Source: Epiperipatus broadwayi
Taxonomy: Eukaryota > Onychophora > Udeonychophora > Euonychophora > Peripatidae
Length of the DNA stretch: 64,000 nucleotides
Assembly: GCA_028023455.1 (NCBI GenBank)
Contig: JAQFVV010000064.1
Span: 708,825-772,824, forward strand
Direction: 5' to 3'
The position numbers were made by a program, and so were the translations under genes. Positions 11,727 through 24,676 of the stretch are shown one piece after another (positions within the stretch are counted from its first letter, which is position 1; every line of letters starts with the position of its first letter). Below the pieces are notes generated by a model. It ran no database searches. It worked only from the letters and a program-made list of their open reading frames with translations, and was not told the DNA's origin.

Positions 11727-11841
11727 AATAAAAATATTAGAACTAGTCTAGCATTTTATCAATTCCTAACTATTGAGAAGAAAATCTGAAACTTTCAGAC
11801 ATTTAAATGTCCAAAAATCCAGCTATCTAACTCAAATAGTC

Positions 11842-11875
11842 ATATGGGACTGAACTAAATTCAGATACCCCATAT
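11842..11875. other. Shared second hairpin, family A copy
   Basis: TATGGG pairs with CCATA around an inner CTGAA/TTCAG stem. The same two-stem hairpin appears in families B, C and E and lies outside the hammerhead. Confidence 0.6.
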
Positions 11876-12040
11876 ATTAATAGCTCTAGCAATATAAAAT
11901 CACCAAAGCCTTAATAGCAAAAACTAAAATTAAATTGATAAAAAATCAAATCAGATGACCTAATTTTAATAAAGCTTGTATTTACAAATGTTATATATAG
12001 AATACGTAAAAAACAAACTCTTAACAAGCTTCAAAAATAC

Positions 12041-12094
12041 TCTCAACCCCAGACTGCGGTTTCTGCATCTAGCATCATCAGTGAGGTGTTAGGG
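12041..12094 (-). ncRNA. Hammerhead ribozyme, family A copy B
   Basis: The core bases CTGATGA (12081-12075) and GAAA (12063-12060) are present. One substitution in helix III (ACCGCAGT) breaks its self-complementarity, so activity is probably reduced. Confidence 0.65.
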
Positions 12095-12247
12095 ATTAAA
12101 ATACTAGAACTAGTCTAGCATTTTATCAATGCCTAACTATTGAGTTAGATAGCTGGATTTTTGGACATTTAAATGTCTGAAAGTTTCAGATTTTCTTCTC
12201 AATAGTTAGGCATTGATAAAATGCTAGACTAGTTCTAGTATTTTAAT

Positions 12248-12302
12248 CCCTAACACCTCACTGATGACGCTAGATGCAAAAACCGCGGTCTGGAACTGAG
12301 GG
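12248..12302 (+). ncRNA. Hammerhead ribozyme, family A copy C (mutated core)
   Basis: CTGATGA is at 12261-12267 and helix III ACCGCGGT is kept, but GAAA has become AAAA at 12279-12282, which should inactivate it. Helix I retains the inner TGG/TCA part and an outer AGGG/CCCT pairing. Confidence 0.65.
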
Positions 12303-12356
12303 TATTTATGAAGCTTGTTAAGAGTTTGTTTTTTATGTACTCTATATAGATAATTG

Positions 12357-13465
12357 AATGCTGTAATATATTAGATGTATATGACAACAATTAACCCTTA
12401 AGATATCAGCAATCTATATTTATAAACCTGTTTTGAGTAATTGGCTTTAATTGCTTATGTAAATAAATGTATGTATATATGTTTATTTATTGATGGTATA
12501 TGACATAAATTGTTTATTTGATTATAGATAGTAGCTATAAGGTAGCAAACAAATGAATAAGAGCATGTATAATTGATATATATATATATTGAAACGATAA
12601 CTTTCCAAGCCCCTATCATTTCACCATCAAACCTAATGACACACTCATCTGTGCTAAGTTCAAACCTATTTAAATGTTAATTAATTTAAAATTCGCTCAT
12701 GTCTGTCTAAACAGTATTATATATTTATGTGTGAACCAACGCTATAATTAAATAGGATTAGGAAAATTATAGCGTACTAAATTTACTTAATATTTTTAAA
12801 AATGTTTGTTATATTATTTAAGTTAAGAGTAAATTATTAATTTTGTTGTTTAATATTGTAATTTCGTATGTGGTTATATAATCTGTGCTATATAGAAGAA
12901 AGACATGATTTTAAAATATGTAAAAGCCGTTATCTAAAAATAATATTAAATGTCTTTAAAAATTGTTAAAAGATTTCTTGTTTTAAATATATTTCAGGAA
13001 AAAAGTTTCTCGAAAATATATTTAAAAGCTATATCAAAATATGTTTGTAAATTATTTTAAATAAATATGTAAAAAGGGTTGCATTTTTAAAAAAAATGTT
13101 AAAAGGTTGTTTTTAAATAAAAAGAGTTTCTATTATATGTAAGATTAAAAATAAAAGCTGGTCAAGTAATTAAAAAGATTTCTGGTTGTAAACAAGTGTC
13201 ATTAACGACCACACCTGGAATCCGTAAAAAGTAAAACTAGTTCAAAATTTACTAATTAAAATCTCCTTAGATAAGATTAAGTTATTTTAAAATCTAAATT
13301 GGACAATTGTTTGCAACGAAAGATCTTAATTATAATAATAGCTTATGGAATGTTTCTAACATAAGTTATCTAATATTTTAAAAATCTGGATTATAAATTG
13401 AAAAATATTTAATTAAATTCCTGAGTTTAGTGAGTCTTGAGGCGATAGATTCCGATAAGAAAAGA
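12357..13465. other. AT-rich noncoding stretch
   Basis: No gene is supported. Confidence 0.5.
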
Positions 13466-13473
13466 TATAAATA
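13466..13473 (+). promoter_or_regulatory. Candidate TATA box
   Basis: TATAAATA lies upstream of a less AT-rich block and would place a start near 13497. It is only a candidate: in AT-rich DNA such matches are frequent. Confidence 0.25.
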
Positions 13474-13496
13474 CTCTGTATTTTTAACAAGGGAAG

Positions 13497-13784
13497 ACAG
13501 CCATATTTTTAGAGAGAAGTGCAGCCATTCTTCATGATTGTTAATGTTTAATATGTCCAGCTAAAAGCAGGCATTTTGTTGCTGTTACTCCATGGGAAGA
13601 ACGTGGGTTTCTCTCATCGAAATGCCTGAACCACCATCATGCCGATAGAATAGACAAGCTTCATAGAATGGGAAAGATGATGCCACCAGCTGCCCAGTCA
13701 AACTCACCAAACCTACAGCCAAGAACTTGCAGTCCAGATAAATAATACCGGTACCATTTTATTTTTCAAACTGCAGAGCTCTGT
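13497..13784 (+). other. Candidate noncoding first exon or repeat
   Basis: A block less AT-rich than its surroundings ends at a strong donor-like GTAAGT (13785-13790). It has several ATGs followed by short frames (for example 25 codons from ATGGGAAAGATG), so it is not a clean coding exon. It could be a 5' UTR exon of the gene whose coding exon lies at 24389, which has an acceptor-like AG at 24379-24380. It could equally be a repeat or a solo LTR. Confidence 0.2.
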
Positions 13785-13790
13785 GTAAGT

Positions 13791-16389
13791 ATATCTATAT
13801 AAGTTAGCTAACTCTCTTTTTAAAATAAATTATAAAACTAAATCTAATCATAATTTAAATCCAATTAGTACTTAATATGTAAATTGCTACCAAAATTTAA
13901 TATTGCTGAAGTTTAAATAATCTGACTATTTTTATATTTTCCATTCACTTCAAAGTAAATTATTTAGTTTAAGGTTATATCACTGCGGTTGTGTCTATAT
14001 TTCTTTGCTTATTTTAAATGCTTATTATATTTTATATGCCAATATTTTGAAACAGTGGGCATTTAATTTCATGTTTTTAAGAAGATATTATTTGAAAATC
14101 TTCATGTAATTTTTTTATAGCATCAACTTTCTGAGCACTGTTTCGAAGTCCTATGTTATAAAATAATAATGACTTGCTTTGCACTCATTGTCATTTTATT
14201 TATGATGATTTAATATATGAAATGTGGCTCTTTTAAAATCAATCATTTAAAAACTTAACTTTATAGTTTTATTAAGAATTAAATTTAGCCTTGATCGTAT
14301 TTATAAGTATATTTGTCATTGAAGTTCTTAAGTCCATAGAAATATAATTTCCCTCCTTAAAGTATTTATTATCTATAAGTAACCTAATAGATTGAGCATG
14401 TCAAAGTACAGATGTATTAATATCCCTTTAGTAGCATAGACATTTATTATCAGGCTACACAAGTGTTGGTCCCAATTTGATAGAGCTAATATGCTATTGT
14501 CCTGTATTTCATAGTATGAAATATACTATTCTTTGCTTGGCGGATGTGATATATTATTTTATAAAATTATTCTCATTTTGCTGCTATACGTAATATACGT
14601 ATATCAAAATGGAGCCACGGTGTTGTCAGCACATCTTTTCTTATATGGTAGAGCAGTAGTGAAGCCTGAGCCAAGGCCAGGTTAGCACGTAAGTCCCCCG
14701 CCATTTCCTGAACACAATGTTCCTTTTCATGCAGCATGGCGATCGGTTACAAGGTACCGGCGTTTGTCGCAAGAACCCTGAAGTTATTTCATCCATCCAC
14801 AGAGCGACTTTTCCTATTATTGTTCACCTGTGCCATAGCACATTGGTAAAATCTTATGCAGCCAACTCTCCCACCTTAACATAACGCTTTCAGCATTCTG
14901 AAATTTTCTCTCGAAAGCCATGTTCGATCAATCGTTACTTGAGCTGGTTTATGCGCTCGTTATTAAGTCATATTGTATATTTTAGTAAATGAATTCATGA
15001 TCAAAGTTCAATATAATTATTTATATAGCAGCCACAAATGTAATAGGATTTGGCTTAACTAGATTTATAGACATAACGTAGTGATTGATTATGTATTAAT
15101 TGTAAAGTAATTCATAAGATTGGCACATGTTAAACCCATCTATGAAAATTTAATGATTACTTATGTAAAGCTATTTTGAATTACCCAATGTTTGCATACA
15201 TTCTACACTGAAATACTTTTGTAAATAAATGAAATATGGATAGAAGAATTGTAAATCAATGTATAATTAGTTTAATGTACTGCGTTCTCTGTCTCGTTAT
15301 TGATCTAACTCAATCCAATTCTAATTATTATTTATAGTTTATATATGTGAAAACTATGCATTAAGTTAAATTGAGTAATATATTTTAGACAATTAAGAAC
15401 CTTTCTTTTAATTATCAGAGTCTTATTGTGTCTCCGTGACCTATGTCGGCCGTGTGGAAAGAGGTATACTACGTGTAATTTCAAGATGATCATTCATAGG
15501 GTCTTGAGTCTTGGAATCCTGACTTACGAGTTGAAGTGTGGTTGGACTTAGGATGTCACAGCCCCTAGTCTGGTCAGCTTCGGTCTCTTTTGCTTGGATT
15601 CTGAATTCTGTTTATGGGAATGTACAAACTTGACTGTTACAATATATATATATATATGTGTGTGTATGTGTGTATGTATGTAAATTTAAAAAAATAATTA
15701 CTTTTTAAGAATTTATTTCTAGTGATGACAGCCAGAGAGTATAAAAAGCTGTAAAACATTCTTTGTCACATGATAATTTTAAAAATGGCATTTTGAGAAG
15801 ATTCATATTAGAATGAAAATTGATTAGATGATATTAAATTGTTCTATGTTAATGAACTGTCTTTTATTTTATTTATTTATAATTTATTGATTGATTGATA
15901 CATATGTAGCACAAATGCTTTTTATGTGTATAGTTTACTTATATAAATTAAGATTGTTGCATTGATAAAATTTTAAAAAAATAATAATATAGTTATTAAT
16001 AATAAATTGAGGGAACCATTTAAATATATTTTCCTGTGAGTATATTTTCAATGAAGCACATTCATGTAAACGTCAAATATTAAAAAAAAATTACAATACT
16101 GTATTTTTTTTAAAGCAAAGTTATTGATATCCTTTTGTTCAATAGCTTGTTTATACATTTATAAATGTAATTAGCAATCTCATTGTCAGAAAACTATGAC
16201 CTCATAGTTGTTTGATATTTTAATTCTAGATCAATTTCAGAACCTATTTAACTATTTATAATATCTGTTACCTGTTTTAGTTTTTCAGATAGATGCTGAA
16301 ACCTAAAGCTTTTTGAAGCAATACAGCAATATATTGAAGGTTTTTTGTCACTACGAAATTGATTATATTTAATTTATAAACTTCTAGCT
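13791..16389. other. Noncoding stretch with two less AT-rich patches
   Basis: Patches at about 14590-14960 and 15420-15630 are clearly less AT-rich and may be old repeats or regulatory DNA, but I recognise neither. A TA/TG microsatellite lies at about 15640-15685. No gene is supported. Confidence 0.45.
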
Positions 16390-17920
16390 TTACATTTAGG
16401 AAACATTTTCTTTGTGTTCTCAAGTTTTTCAAGGTAAACCTACTCCATTCTTAGGCTTTCTCTTTTACAAAAACTGTCATAGTGTGAGATTCACAATACA
16501 AACCAAGTTACAAGATTTTGTACTTCAAATTACCAATTCACATTCTCATGCACATCTACCCATTTACTCCAAGATACACCTATTCAATACTCTTGTTATA
16601 ACAAAAATCACATACTATGCCCATTTTATCAAATTTTCAAAGATGTTTATTTCTCCCATCAACTTCATGTGCAATAAATTATTCTGGGGCCACAAGGCTT
16701 TATCCACAAAACTGCTCAACCATGAACCCTTGTACAATGTTTTTAGTCTGTACAACATTTGGGTATTCTATATACAAAAACCATTAACTTAATAGTAGCT
16801 ACTACCAACTGGTTCTAAAATCTTCAGTTTCTCCAAAAAGTAACTCCTACAGATAAACCTCTGCCATATATACAGTTATTTGCTTAATCCTATGTAACAT
16901 CAACTGGATCAGCCAATCTCACAATTACAAGTACACTTATTGGCAAATGTATATCCTGTTATACCTGGATCCTGAAAATAATTATTCCCTCCACATGTTT
17001 GCCATTAATAACTAATATCTTTTCTGCCAATTTAAAAATGGGTATTAAAATGGAAATAATCAGACATTCTTTCAACCTCTTTTATTATATGGTATCAACA
17101 TCTTTACAAAAATTTTGACTCATTTTATAGACTATGCCATGAAGCCTAGGAGACTCAATAACATATTCTCAATGACTGCCCAGCTCTAACTTCCATATGG
17201 CAAATTATGTTCAATGCATACAAATGACTCCTACTTCCATCAACTACATAGCTCAGTCTTTCCAAAGATCACATTTATCCTATTTGACTTCTTGTGCACC
17301 TATTAAACCTACTTCTTAGGCAACAACACTAGGAGGCATCCATTCACCTTTACCAACAAATTATGCCAGCTAAAATCATGAAATAACAACATAGTTCCCA
17401 CAAATATTTTGACAACCACCTGGCCTCTCATTAGAGAGCAGTCAAACGTATAAGCTGCCACAATCATGGAAAATAGTAATAACAATTTTCTTGTACATTT
17501 TACCTGCTTCACAATACAACTAACCAAATGAAAAAACCCATACCTTCTCATTATAATAGTTTAATATCAAAAAAGACCTATCTAATCAACCAGTCAAATT
17601 CCAGGCAAATGAACTTTAATTCAAATGATATGAACATTTTTATACCCTATGCTATGTTGTAAAAAGAAAGTAACATTAATAACAATCATTTATAATTATC
17701 AATAGTACATACTTATACATCATGAAATAATTATATAAAAATCTATGTTTATATAGTTTTATTATAATCAGCAATGTTGATCACATTTATATAATTACTA
17801 ACAATCATTATACTTGAAATGCATCTGTAATCTCGGAAAAAATTATGTAAAATTTATGTAACATATCATTTAGTCAATAAAGTATATTGTTGAAACATAA
17901 TAATAATAATAATAATAAAC
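16390..17920 (+). pseudogene. Dead non-LTR retrotransposon, 3' part
   Basis: The frame 16412-16792 reads FLGFLF near its start, then LLNTLVITKITYYAHF-type sequence and NKLFWGHK followed by a leucine/proline segment. These match the region after the RT palm in L1/Tx1-like LINEs (FLGF, then a W-G motif). Downstream sequence is broken by many stops. The 3' end is marked by AATAAAG near 17878 and an (ATA)n tail at about 17898-17918, usual for a LINE terminus. It is 5'-truncated and non-functional; the clade is uncertain. Confidence 0.6.
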
Positions 17921-17984
17921 CAACACACCCAAACATATACATAGTATGTTATCCAATTAAAAATCATATATATATATATATATA

Positions 17985-18058
17985 TATATATGTTGGATTG
18001 CTCAGCAGACATCTATTAGTATATATATGTTGGATTGCTCAGCAGACATCTATTAGTA
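17985..18058. repeat. 37-bp tandem duplication
   Basis: A 37-bp unit beginning TGTTGGATTGCTCAGCAG occurs at 17991 and again at 18028 next to a (TA)n tract. It looks like a recent slippage or microhomology duplication. Confidence 0.85.
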
Positions 18059-19342
18059 TTTAGTTTCCTTCAAATAGTTTATTGACAAATTTACCATTGC
18101 AATAATAAAATTAACTATTTCATTAACAGACATATTTTTGTTTGATATTTTATCTCTCCGAATGTATAAATTTATATCTGGTCTCATTTTTGTATCTTAA
18201 GAGTATATATATACGAACACACATATATTTTTTAATAAATAAATAAAATATATAAAAATTATTGATAAGTTATTGATTTACTTATTTTGATTTTAAATTA
18301 ATTATTTATTTCAATATAGATATTCATGAGGCATTAAAGTTTGGTTAATATCCAAATACATTTTATTCTGTACATTTCTTTTTTGTTTCCGATTGACATT
18401 CTTAATTACTTCTAGGTGTCTGCCAAAAGACGTCCCTGTTTAAATAAATAATTAAATTTATTTATTCAAAAGATATTCTCCTAAATTACTATTATGTTTT
18501 GTTAGTTAATTTTATATAAAAGCATGGAATTAAACATTAAATCCGCAGACTTCTCGGCCTTACTTTTGACAAAGCCGGCAGATTAAAATGTGAGTTTCGA
18601 ATTTTTATTATTTCACTATGTAGAATGTATACATATAAACACACGTATTATTTAATATAGTAAAGTATTATATATATATATATAATTGGTATACTATCCG
18701 TGTTTATAATTTATAAAACTAATGTAAAGACATTACTGGCTATCAACTTGGGTCTCTAGTTCAATAATTTTATAATCTAATTGAGGCTGGGTGTGACCCA
18801 GCCAACTTGTAAGCTAGTACTATAAATCATACCCAATGAACCCGGATAATAAGTAATTTATATATGTAGTCCGACAGACTTCAGTTCAATATATATATAT
18901 ATAAATTTAGATCATATAAAAAAATCTAAAAACCTTTTCATTTTAACTAGATCTGAACTCCAAATTATAGACATTTTAAGATGATACATTAACCATTATT
19001 CAATGAAATCATTAACTCCTAATGTAATAGTGTAACAAAATTATCAAACTCATTGATGAAGGATTGAAAGATTCAACTGTGCAATTTATTGTGTTCAAAC
19101 TTTATTTGAATTACTGAACAACAAATCACCATTTATATTATTGAAGACTTTTCCCCCTCCACAGAAAATGGATTCCAAGAGATTGTAAAAGATCTTCAAA
19201 GAAATTCCATATGAGATGGATGAATAAAAGAAGGAAGTTTGAAGAAGAGATATGGAGAGAAGAGGCCAAATATTGAAGAAACTGAATTAAACATGAAAAC
19301 CTTCATCCTGAAGTGAATTAGTATTGTTTGAGAATGATAATG
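18059..19342. other. AT-rich noncoding stretch
   Basis: No gene is supported. Short (TA)n runs occur near 18670-18685 and 18890-18903. Confidence 0.5.
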
Positions 19343-20722
19343 ATTGTATACACATGTATCCATGTGCGGGTGTGAGCGTGTGTGTATGACTGCATGAATT
19401 AGAGACAGATATATAGAGAGATGAGAGTATTTCTATACCTAGTATAAAATAAACATTGCTGGAACTAATATAATAAATTTCTATTTAATTTGTAACCCAC
19501 TTTATATTTTCTATTTCAGACACAAATATGACTGTCAATATTATATAAAACAACATTAAAGATTTTAGAATTTGAAATAAATGTAAAAAATATTGAACTT
19601 ACAATATTTATATGTACTTACTAAAAGTAAATTATCATATGTTAACTGATCTGGCAATCATGTAAGATTCAAATAATGTGCTCTAGTGTAATGTATGATC
19701 ATTTGACAATTTTATTAATTTAATTCAGATTGATTTTTTTATTATTTATATTACTTAAATAATAATTGGTCATTAAATCTTCAACACTAAATCTATCACT
19801 TCAATTATGTGCTAAATATCAAATGGACTTTCTCATCAATATAACAGGGTTCAAGTACTTGGAGTAATAGAATTGAGCCTTAATTTAGAGATCTTTAGCC
19901 TAGAGTTCATCACTAGCATTAAATTATGTACTTAAACATCAATCAAGTTGTTTTTGCAATTTAATCAAAAGCTTATGCTGCTTATTTAGCTATCCAGGTT
20001 ATAGAAAATTCAGATACCTGCTATTTTAGGTCAATTAATGACTATCTAGCTACTCATATGAAATAGGTAAACCAAGGATGGTCAAATGGGCAGGTCTGCA
20101 GAATATTGTTTTTTATAAAATGTTATTGCAGTACTGATGAAAATATATTTATTTTGCAATGGCTAATTGTTTTCACAAACATTTATTTACCTATCCAACT
20201 ATCTCCCTCTCTACCTATGTATGTATATGTCTATCTATCAGCTTGTCTACCTATTTATTTATCTATCTATTCATTTATATATCTATTTTATCTATATTTA
20301 TCTATTTATTTTTATGTTTATACATCTACCTACCAAGATGCTTATCTATCTAACATCTTCCTTAATTAACTTTCTATATATGTGTTGTATTAAAATCCTC
20401 ATTAAAATGTTCTGACAGAGTAATTTTGTAAGCAACTTAATAAGTGTGTAATTAACAAAATTGTTTACATGTTTTAATTAGGTTTGTTTGCAACATGCAC
20501 TTGAAAATTTTTCAAAATATTTTATCCATGCATAGAACACTATTTATAATTTTATAATTGTATACACATGTATCCATGTGCTTGTGTGCATGTGTGTATA
20601 TGACTGCATGAATTAGAGACATATATATAAAGAGGTGAGAGTATTTCTATATCTAGTGCAAAATAAATATTGCTGGAACTAATATAATAAATTTCTATTT
20701 AATTTGTAAGCCACTTTATCTT

Positions 20723-20799
<77 letters not shown>

Positions 20800-21810
20800 A
20801 ACAACATTAAAAATTTTAGAATTTGAAGTAAGTGTGAGAAATGTTGAACTTACAATATTTATTATATGTACTTACTAAAACTAAATTATCTTATGTTAAC
20901 TGATCTGGAAATCATGTAATATTCAAGTACTCTAGTGTAATGTATAATCATTTGACAATTGTATTTACTTAATTCGGGCTGTGTTTTTTTTTTATTATTT
21001 ATATTACTTAAATAATAATTGGTCATTAAATCTTCAACTCTAAAACTACAATTTTAATTATGTGCTAAATATCAAACGGACTTCTCATCAATACATGCAG
21101 GGTTCAAGTACTCGGAGTAAGGTGACTGAACCTTAATTTAGACATCTTTATCCAAGAGTTCATCACTAGCATTAAATTATGTAGGATGAACCTATGAGTA
21201 GTTAAACATCAATCAATTTGTCTTTGAAATTTAATCAAAAGCTTGTGTTGTTTATTCAACTATACATGTTATAGCAAATTCAGGTACCGGCTATTTTAGG
21301 TCAGTTAATGGATATCTAGCTACTCATATGAAAAAGGTAAACCAAGGATGGAAAAATGGGCAGGTTTGTAGAATATTAGTTTTTGTCATACTGATGAAAA
21401 GATATTTATTTTGCAATGGCTAATTGTTTTCACAAACATTTATCTACCTATCCAGTTACCTCCCTCTCTACCTATTTATGTATATGTCTATCTATAAGTC
21501 TGTTTATCTATCTACCTATTCATTTATCTATCTAGTCATTTATATATCTACTTTTTATCTATATTTATCTATTTTTATGTGTATAGATCTAACTATATGC
21601 TTACCAATTGTTTATCTATTTAACACACTTCTTAATAAACTTTCTATATATGTATTGTATTAAAATCCTCATTAAAATGTTCTGACAGAGTAATTTTGTA
21701 AGCAACCTAATAATTTTGTCACATACATGTTTTTAATAAGGTTTGTTTGCAACCTGCACTTGAAGATCGTTCAAAATATTTTATCCATACATAGAACACT
21801 ATTTATAATT
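19343..21810. repeat. Tandem duplication of a ~1.2-kb unit
   Basis: Unit 1 (19343-20556) and unit 2 (20557-21810) align along their whole length, both starting at ATTGTATACACATGTATCC and ending at ACTATTTATAATT. Unit 2 carries an extra (TA)n expansion at about 20727-20793. Both contain a TCTA/TTTA low-complexity stretch (20186-20356 and 21443-21620) that gives spurious tyrosine/leucine-rich open frames. No real gene is inside. Confidence 0.85.
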
Positions 21811-24320
21811 AAAACTTCTTCAAAACTAAGTTATTTTACTGCATTTAGGTTGTAGAATCATTTGCTATTCATATCTGCATATTATATTACAAATTAGATC
21901 ACAAATCATTTCTTCCTAGGCATACAACATAACGATAAAATAATGCACACTGACATCTTGTTTTCAACAGCTCAATTATTTTTTACAGTTATGATATAAG
22001 ATAAAGCTTCTCTTTTACAAATCAATAGTAGATTTTTTCTTTCTATTATATATATATATATATATATATAAGTTGATACTCATAGATGTTGAATCAAATT
22101 CAATATAGATGGCGATCAAAATACTTATCACTTCAAAATATTATATAACAATACTTAGAATGTTTATCACTTTATAATATTATATATGTATATATGCATA
22201 AATTTAGGATAAGAACAAAACAGTACTGTACATTTTCATAAGTATATTAAAATACTTTATTTGTAATTAAAAATTTATATGTAAATAATTATGGTAAAAA
22301 TGTATATAAGTTATGTTTTTTTGTTTTTTGTTATTAAAGATTTCACTTAAAATTTAAAATAAATAAATAAGTATTTGAAATCTATTAATAATATATGATA
22401 TTTAATTCTAAGTTGGTAAAGTTATTTAATATCAGTTATTTAATATCATGACTATGTAAGACATTGCCGGTCGTATATAATAATTAAATATGTTTTCGTC
22501 TAGAAAATAAGTGTCTTGATATAAAAGCTAAAATCGCTGATGTTTCATAAATTAACATGATTTACTTTCTATTCCAGTGGCAATTACAATTATTAAAAAA
22601 ATATTGTGATTAACAACAATGTTTTAAATAGGGGTATGGTTTAAAAAACTAATAAAAATATCAATATATGGGTGTGTTTCCTATATACTACAAAATGAAA
22701 TAAAATAAAAAATATTAAATAGCTCATTTCTGAATAAGCGCTTTGCTTTCCAAAATCCCTGTAGTAAAAAGTAATAAAAAAATAAGACATTTAATTAAAA
22801 AGGTGACATTAGAATTTTTATATTTTTGATTAATGCACCAAATAAGGAAGGTCCCATTTACAATATCTTTGTTTTGACTCTGTGTTGTCTAATTGAAAAA
22901 TAATTTCTAAGTTTTTTAACATTCTTCAAATCTCCTCAAATTTTATTCAACCAAGGATTGATTTCTAAATTATAATTATAAACATAGTAAGTCATGAAAA
23001 ACAATCCTGATTCAAAATATATAATATGTTAAATGAATTTTATGAATAAAAATTTTATAAGAGCATACATTTGCTGTTTGTTAACATTAGTATTATACAC
23101 CGACATTGAATTGTCCAGTATTTTTCTGGATAACGAAAATCTTTCGTATACGTTACGGAAAGATCATAAACGTCACTACGTAACACCTATTATCAAACTA
23201 TAGCTTATATATCCAGCCTAAATGTGAGATAGTTATAATATTAAAGACAAAAATGTGTGTTGATATATATTCTATTATATGCCAGAGTATAATGTTATAT
23301 TTTTATTAATTGATGAGAATATATGTTAACAGTCTTTAGTTGTTGCCATTAATGCATATTTGATGTATATATTATATCCTATATACATATATCTCAATTA
23401 ATTACATTTAATACTACATATATAGATAAAATATAAAAGACTTCAAATAGATCATTAAAAATTAAAAGACTTTTCCTAAACTCTCTATACTGAAAAGCAA
23501 ATCATTAGTCAATTTTCAAAGAATAATGCTTAAGCTTTTTTTTTTCATGTATTTTTTGCTAGAGTATTTAAATGCTATGTATTTATGTGCATGTGCACCC
23601 AAATATATATTTGATAAGAATACATACACTTTTTGACATGCAGATATCATATTCCTTTTTTTTAAATATTTTGTATTAAAATAATTATGTAAATATTGGC
23701 GATTTAAACATTATATGTGTGAGGTCTGTTTTAAAATCTATATTCTACCACATTTATGCAATCATATGAATAAAGACTACTGAAAAAGACAACCACCTAT
23801 CTTGTTTTATTTCTAAAAAAACGTTTGAATTTTTATTTAATTTTGGAGTTTATAACTAGACTAAAAATGTTATGATAATATTTAACGTAATAAATAATTA
23901 GCAATAATCATTAAATATTTATCTAAAATGTGTTATGCCAGAAATTTGGTAGTTCTAAAGAGATTTATCTTCTGAGTCTCGTTTATTTTTAGATCTATCA
24001 TTACTTATTTAATTGTATTGCGCAGAAAATATCATTCTTATCTGTTCAACGTTTTCTTTTTATTATTTAATTTTATATGTTCTCTTTTTTATACTCCACA
24101 TTTTTCTCCTCTATATATTCAAAATCTAAAAATCTATCAAATCCATTTGCTTCCCAATTGTTTTTTCAATGTAAATATTTTCCTCACACTATCTGTTTTC
24201 AGTATTTCTTAATTATTTTTTAAGCAAACACTTAAAGGCATGCTTAAATCCCATCTCATAAATTTCATGTAACCCATCAAAATATTAAATATATTAATTC
24301 ATAGTTTTTATATCTATAAT
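21811..24320. other. AT-rich noncoding stretch upstream of the gene
   Basis: No gene is supported. A (TA)n tract lies at about 22047-22070. The open frame at 24018-24212 is T-rich and has no domain. Confidence 0.5.
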
Positions 24321-24337
24321 TATAAAAACTATAAATT
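24321..24337 (+). promoter_or_regulatory. Candidate TATA box(es) of the repeat-protein gene
   Basis: TATAAAAA (24321-24328) and TATAAATT (24330-24337) lie 52-68 bp before the start codon. They could place a start near 24350-24360 and give a very short 5' UTR. The first forms part of an imperfect palindrome (24302-24332). The alternative is a 5' UTR intron ending at the acceptor-like TTTTTAG at 24380. Confidence 0.3.
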
Positions 24338-24388
24338 AGACCACTAAATTTAGCTTTGGATTTCTTGCTATTTATTTTTAGTGTAAAG

Positions 24389-24431
24389 ATGAAATTATTT
24401 CTTCCGTTCCTGTTGCTTGGATTTGTAACAG
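24389..24431 (+). CDS. Coding exon 1 (signal peptide) of a secreted Gly/Leu-rich repeat protein
   Basis: The ATG at 24389 (context AAAG-ATG-A) opens a 14-codon segment reading MKLFLPFLLLGFVT, a classic signal-peptide core: one lysine followed by a leucine/phenylalanine-rich stretch. It ends ACAG, followed by the strong donor GTAAGA at 24432. One base (G) is left over and joins TT at the start of the exon at 48270 to make a valine codon, so phase and frame both fit. The combined start is MKLFLPFLLLGFVTVIHG, with probable cleavage after the glycine or nearby. This exon is too short to be found by open-frame scanning. It would target the protein to the secretory route. The pairing is inferred from phase, signal-peptide logic and splice sites; a transcript would prove it. 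Confidence 0.7.
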
Positions 24432-24582
24432 GTAAGACTTTATACGTTTTTTGTTTTACTTTTTGTAAAATTCGTAAAATATCTCTTTCCTTTTTTTAAG
24501 TGAAAAGATCAAAATATCACATGATCACCATTTCATATGCTTACACATTCTTTAATAAGGGTATCAAACTCTCCATACAGTA

Positions 24583-24676
24583 GTCAAGCGTTGGTGGCCG
24601 AGTGGTCAGCACAGCTGCCTTTCAAGCAGTTGTTCCAGTTTGCGTTCTGACGATGCTTTGACACCTAAAAAAAAAC
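24583..24676 (+). mobile_element. Short tRNA-derived SINE with 14-bp target-site duplication
   Basis: A 94-bp insert begins GTCAAGCGTTGGTGGCCGAG and has the box-A-like TGGCCGAGTGGT, a CTGC/GCAG anticodon-like stem and an A-rich tail at 24667-24675. It is flanked by a perfect 14-bp duplication CTCTCCATACAGTA (24569-24582 and 24677-24690). This shows target-primed insertion into an existing family B element. It shares its head with 4858-4926. Confidence 0.88.

Larger units (their letters stand above)
11556..12356. mobile_element. Ribozyme family A cluster: direct, direct, inverted
   Basis: Copy A (about 11560-11935) is the fullest. Copy B (about 11937-12149) repeats its left part and is truncated at CTATTGAG. 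Copy C (about 12150-12356) is inverted and complements B almost perfectly, with extra sequence forming the loop. In the ribozyme sense (minus strand) the order is antisense, sense, sense. Cleavage sites of A and B are 368 bp apart, giving the monomer length. The cluster resembles a retrozyme or PLE pseudo-LTR insertion, with no protein coded. Confidence 0.75.

Noticed and set aside
16412-16792. Host gene encoding a 126-residue protein
   Set aside because: Motifs match the post-palm region of a LINE RT and the locus ends with an AATAAA and (ATA)n tail.
20106-20415. Overlapping Tyr/Leu/Ile-rich open frames (also 21424-21663)
   Set aside because: They are translations of a degenerate TCTA/TTTA low-complexity tract inside the 1.2-kb tandem repeat.
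24583-24676. Possible functional tRNA gene
   Set aside because: The cloverleaf is incomplete, the T-arm is poor, and an A-rich tail plus target duplication show a SINE insertion.
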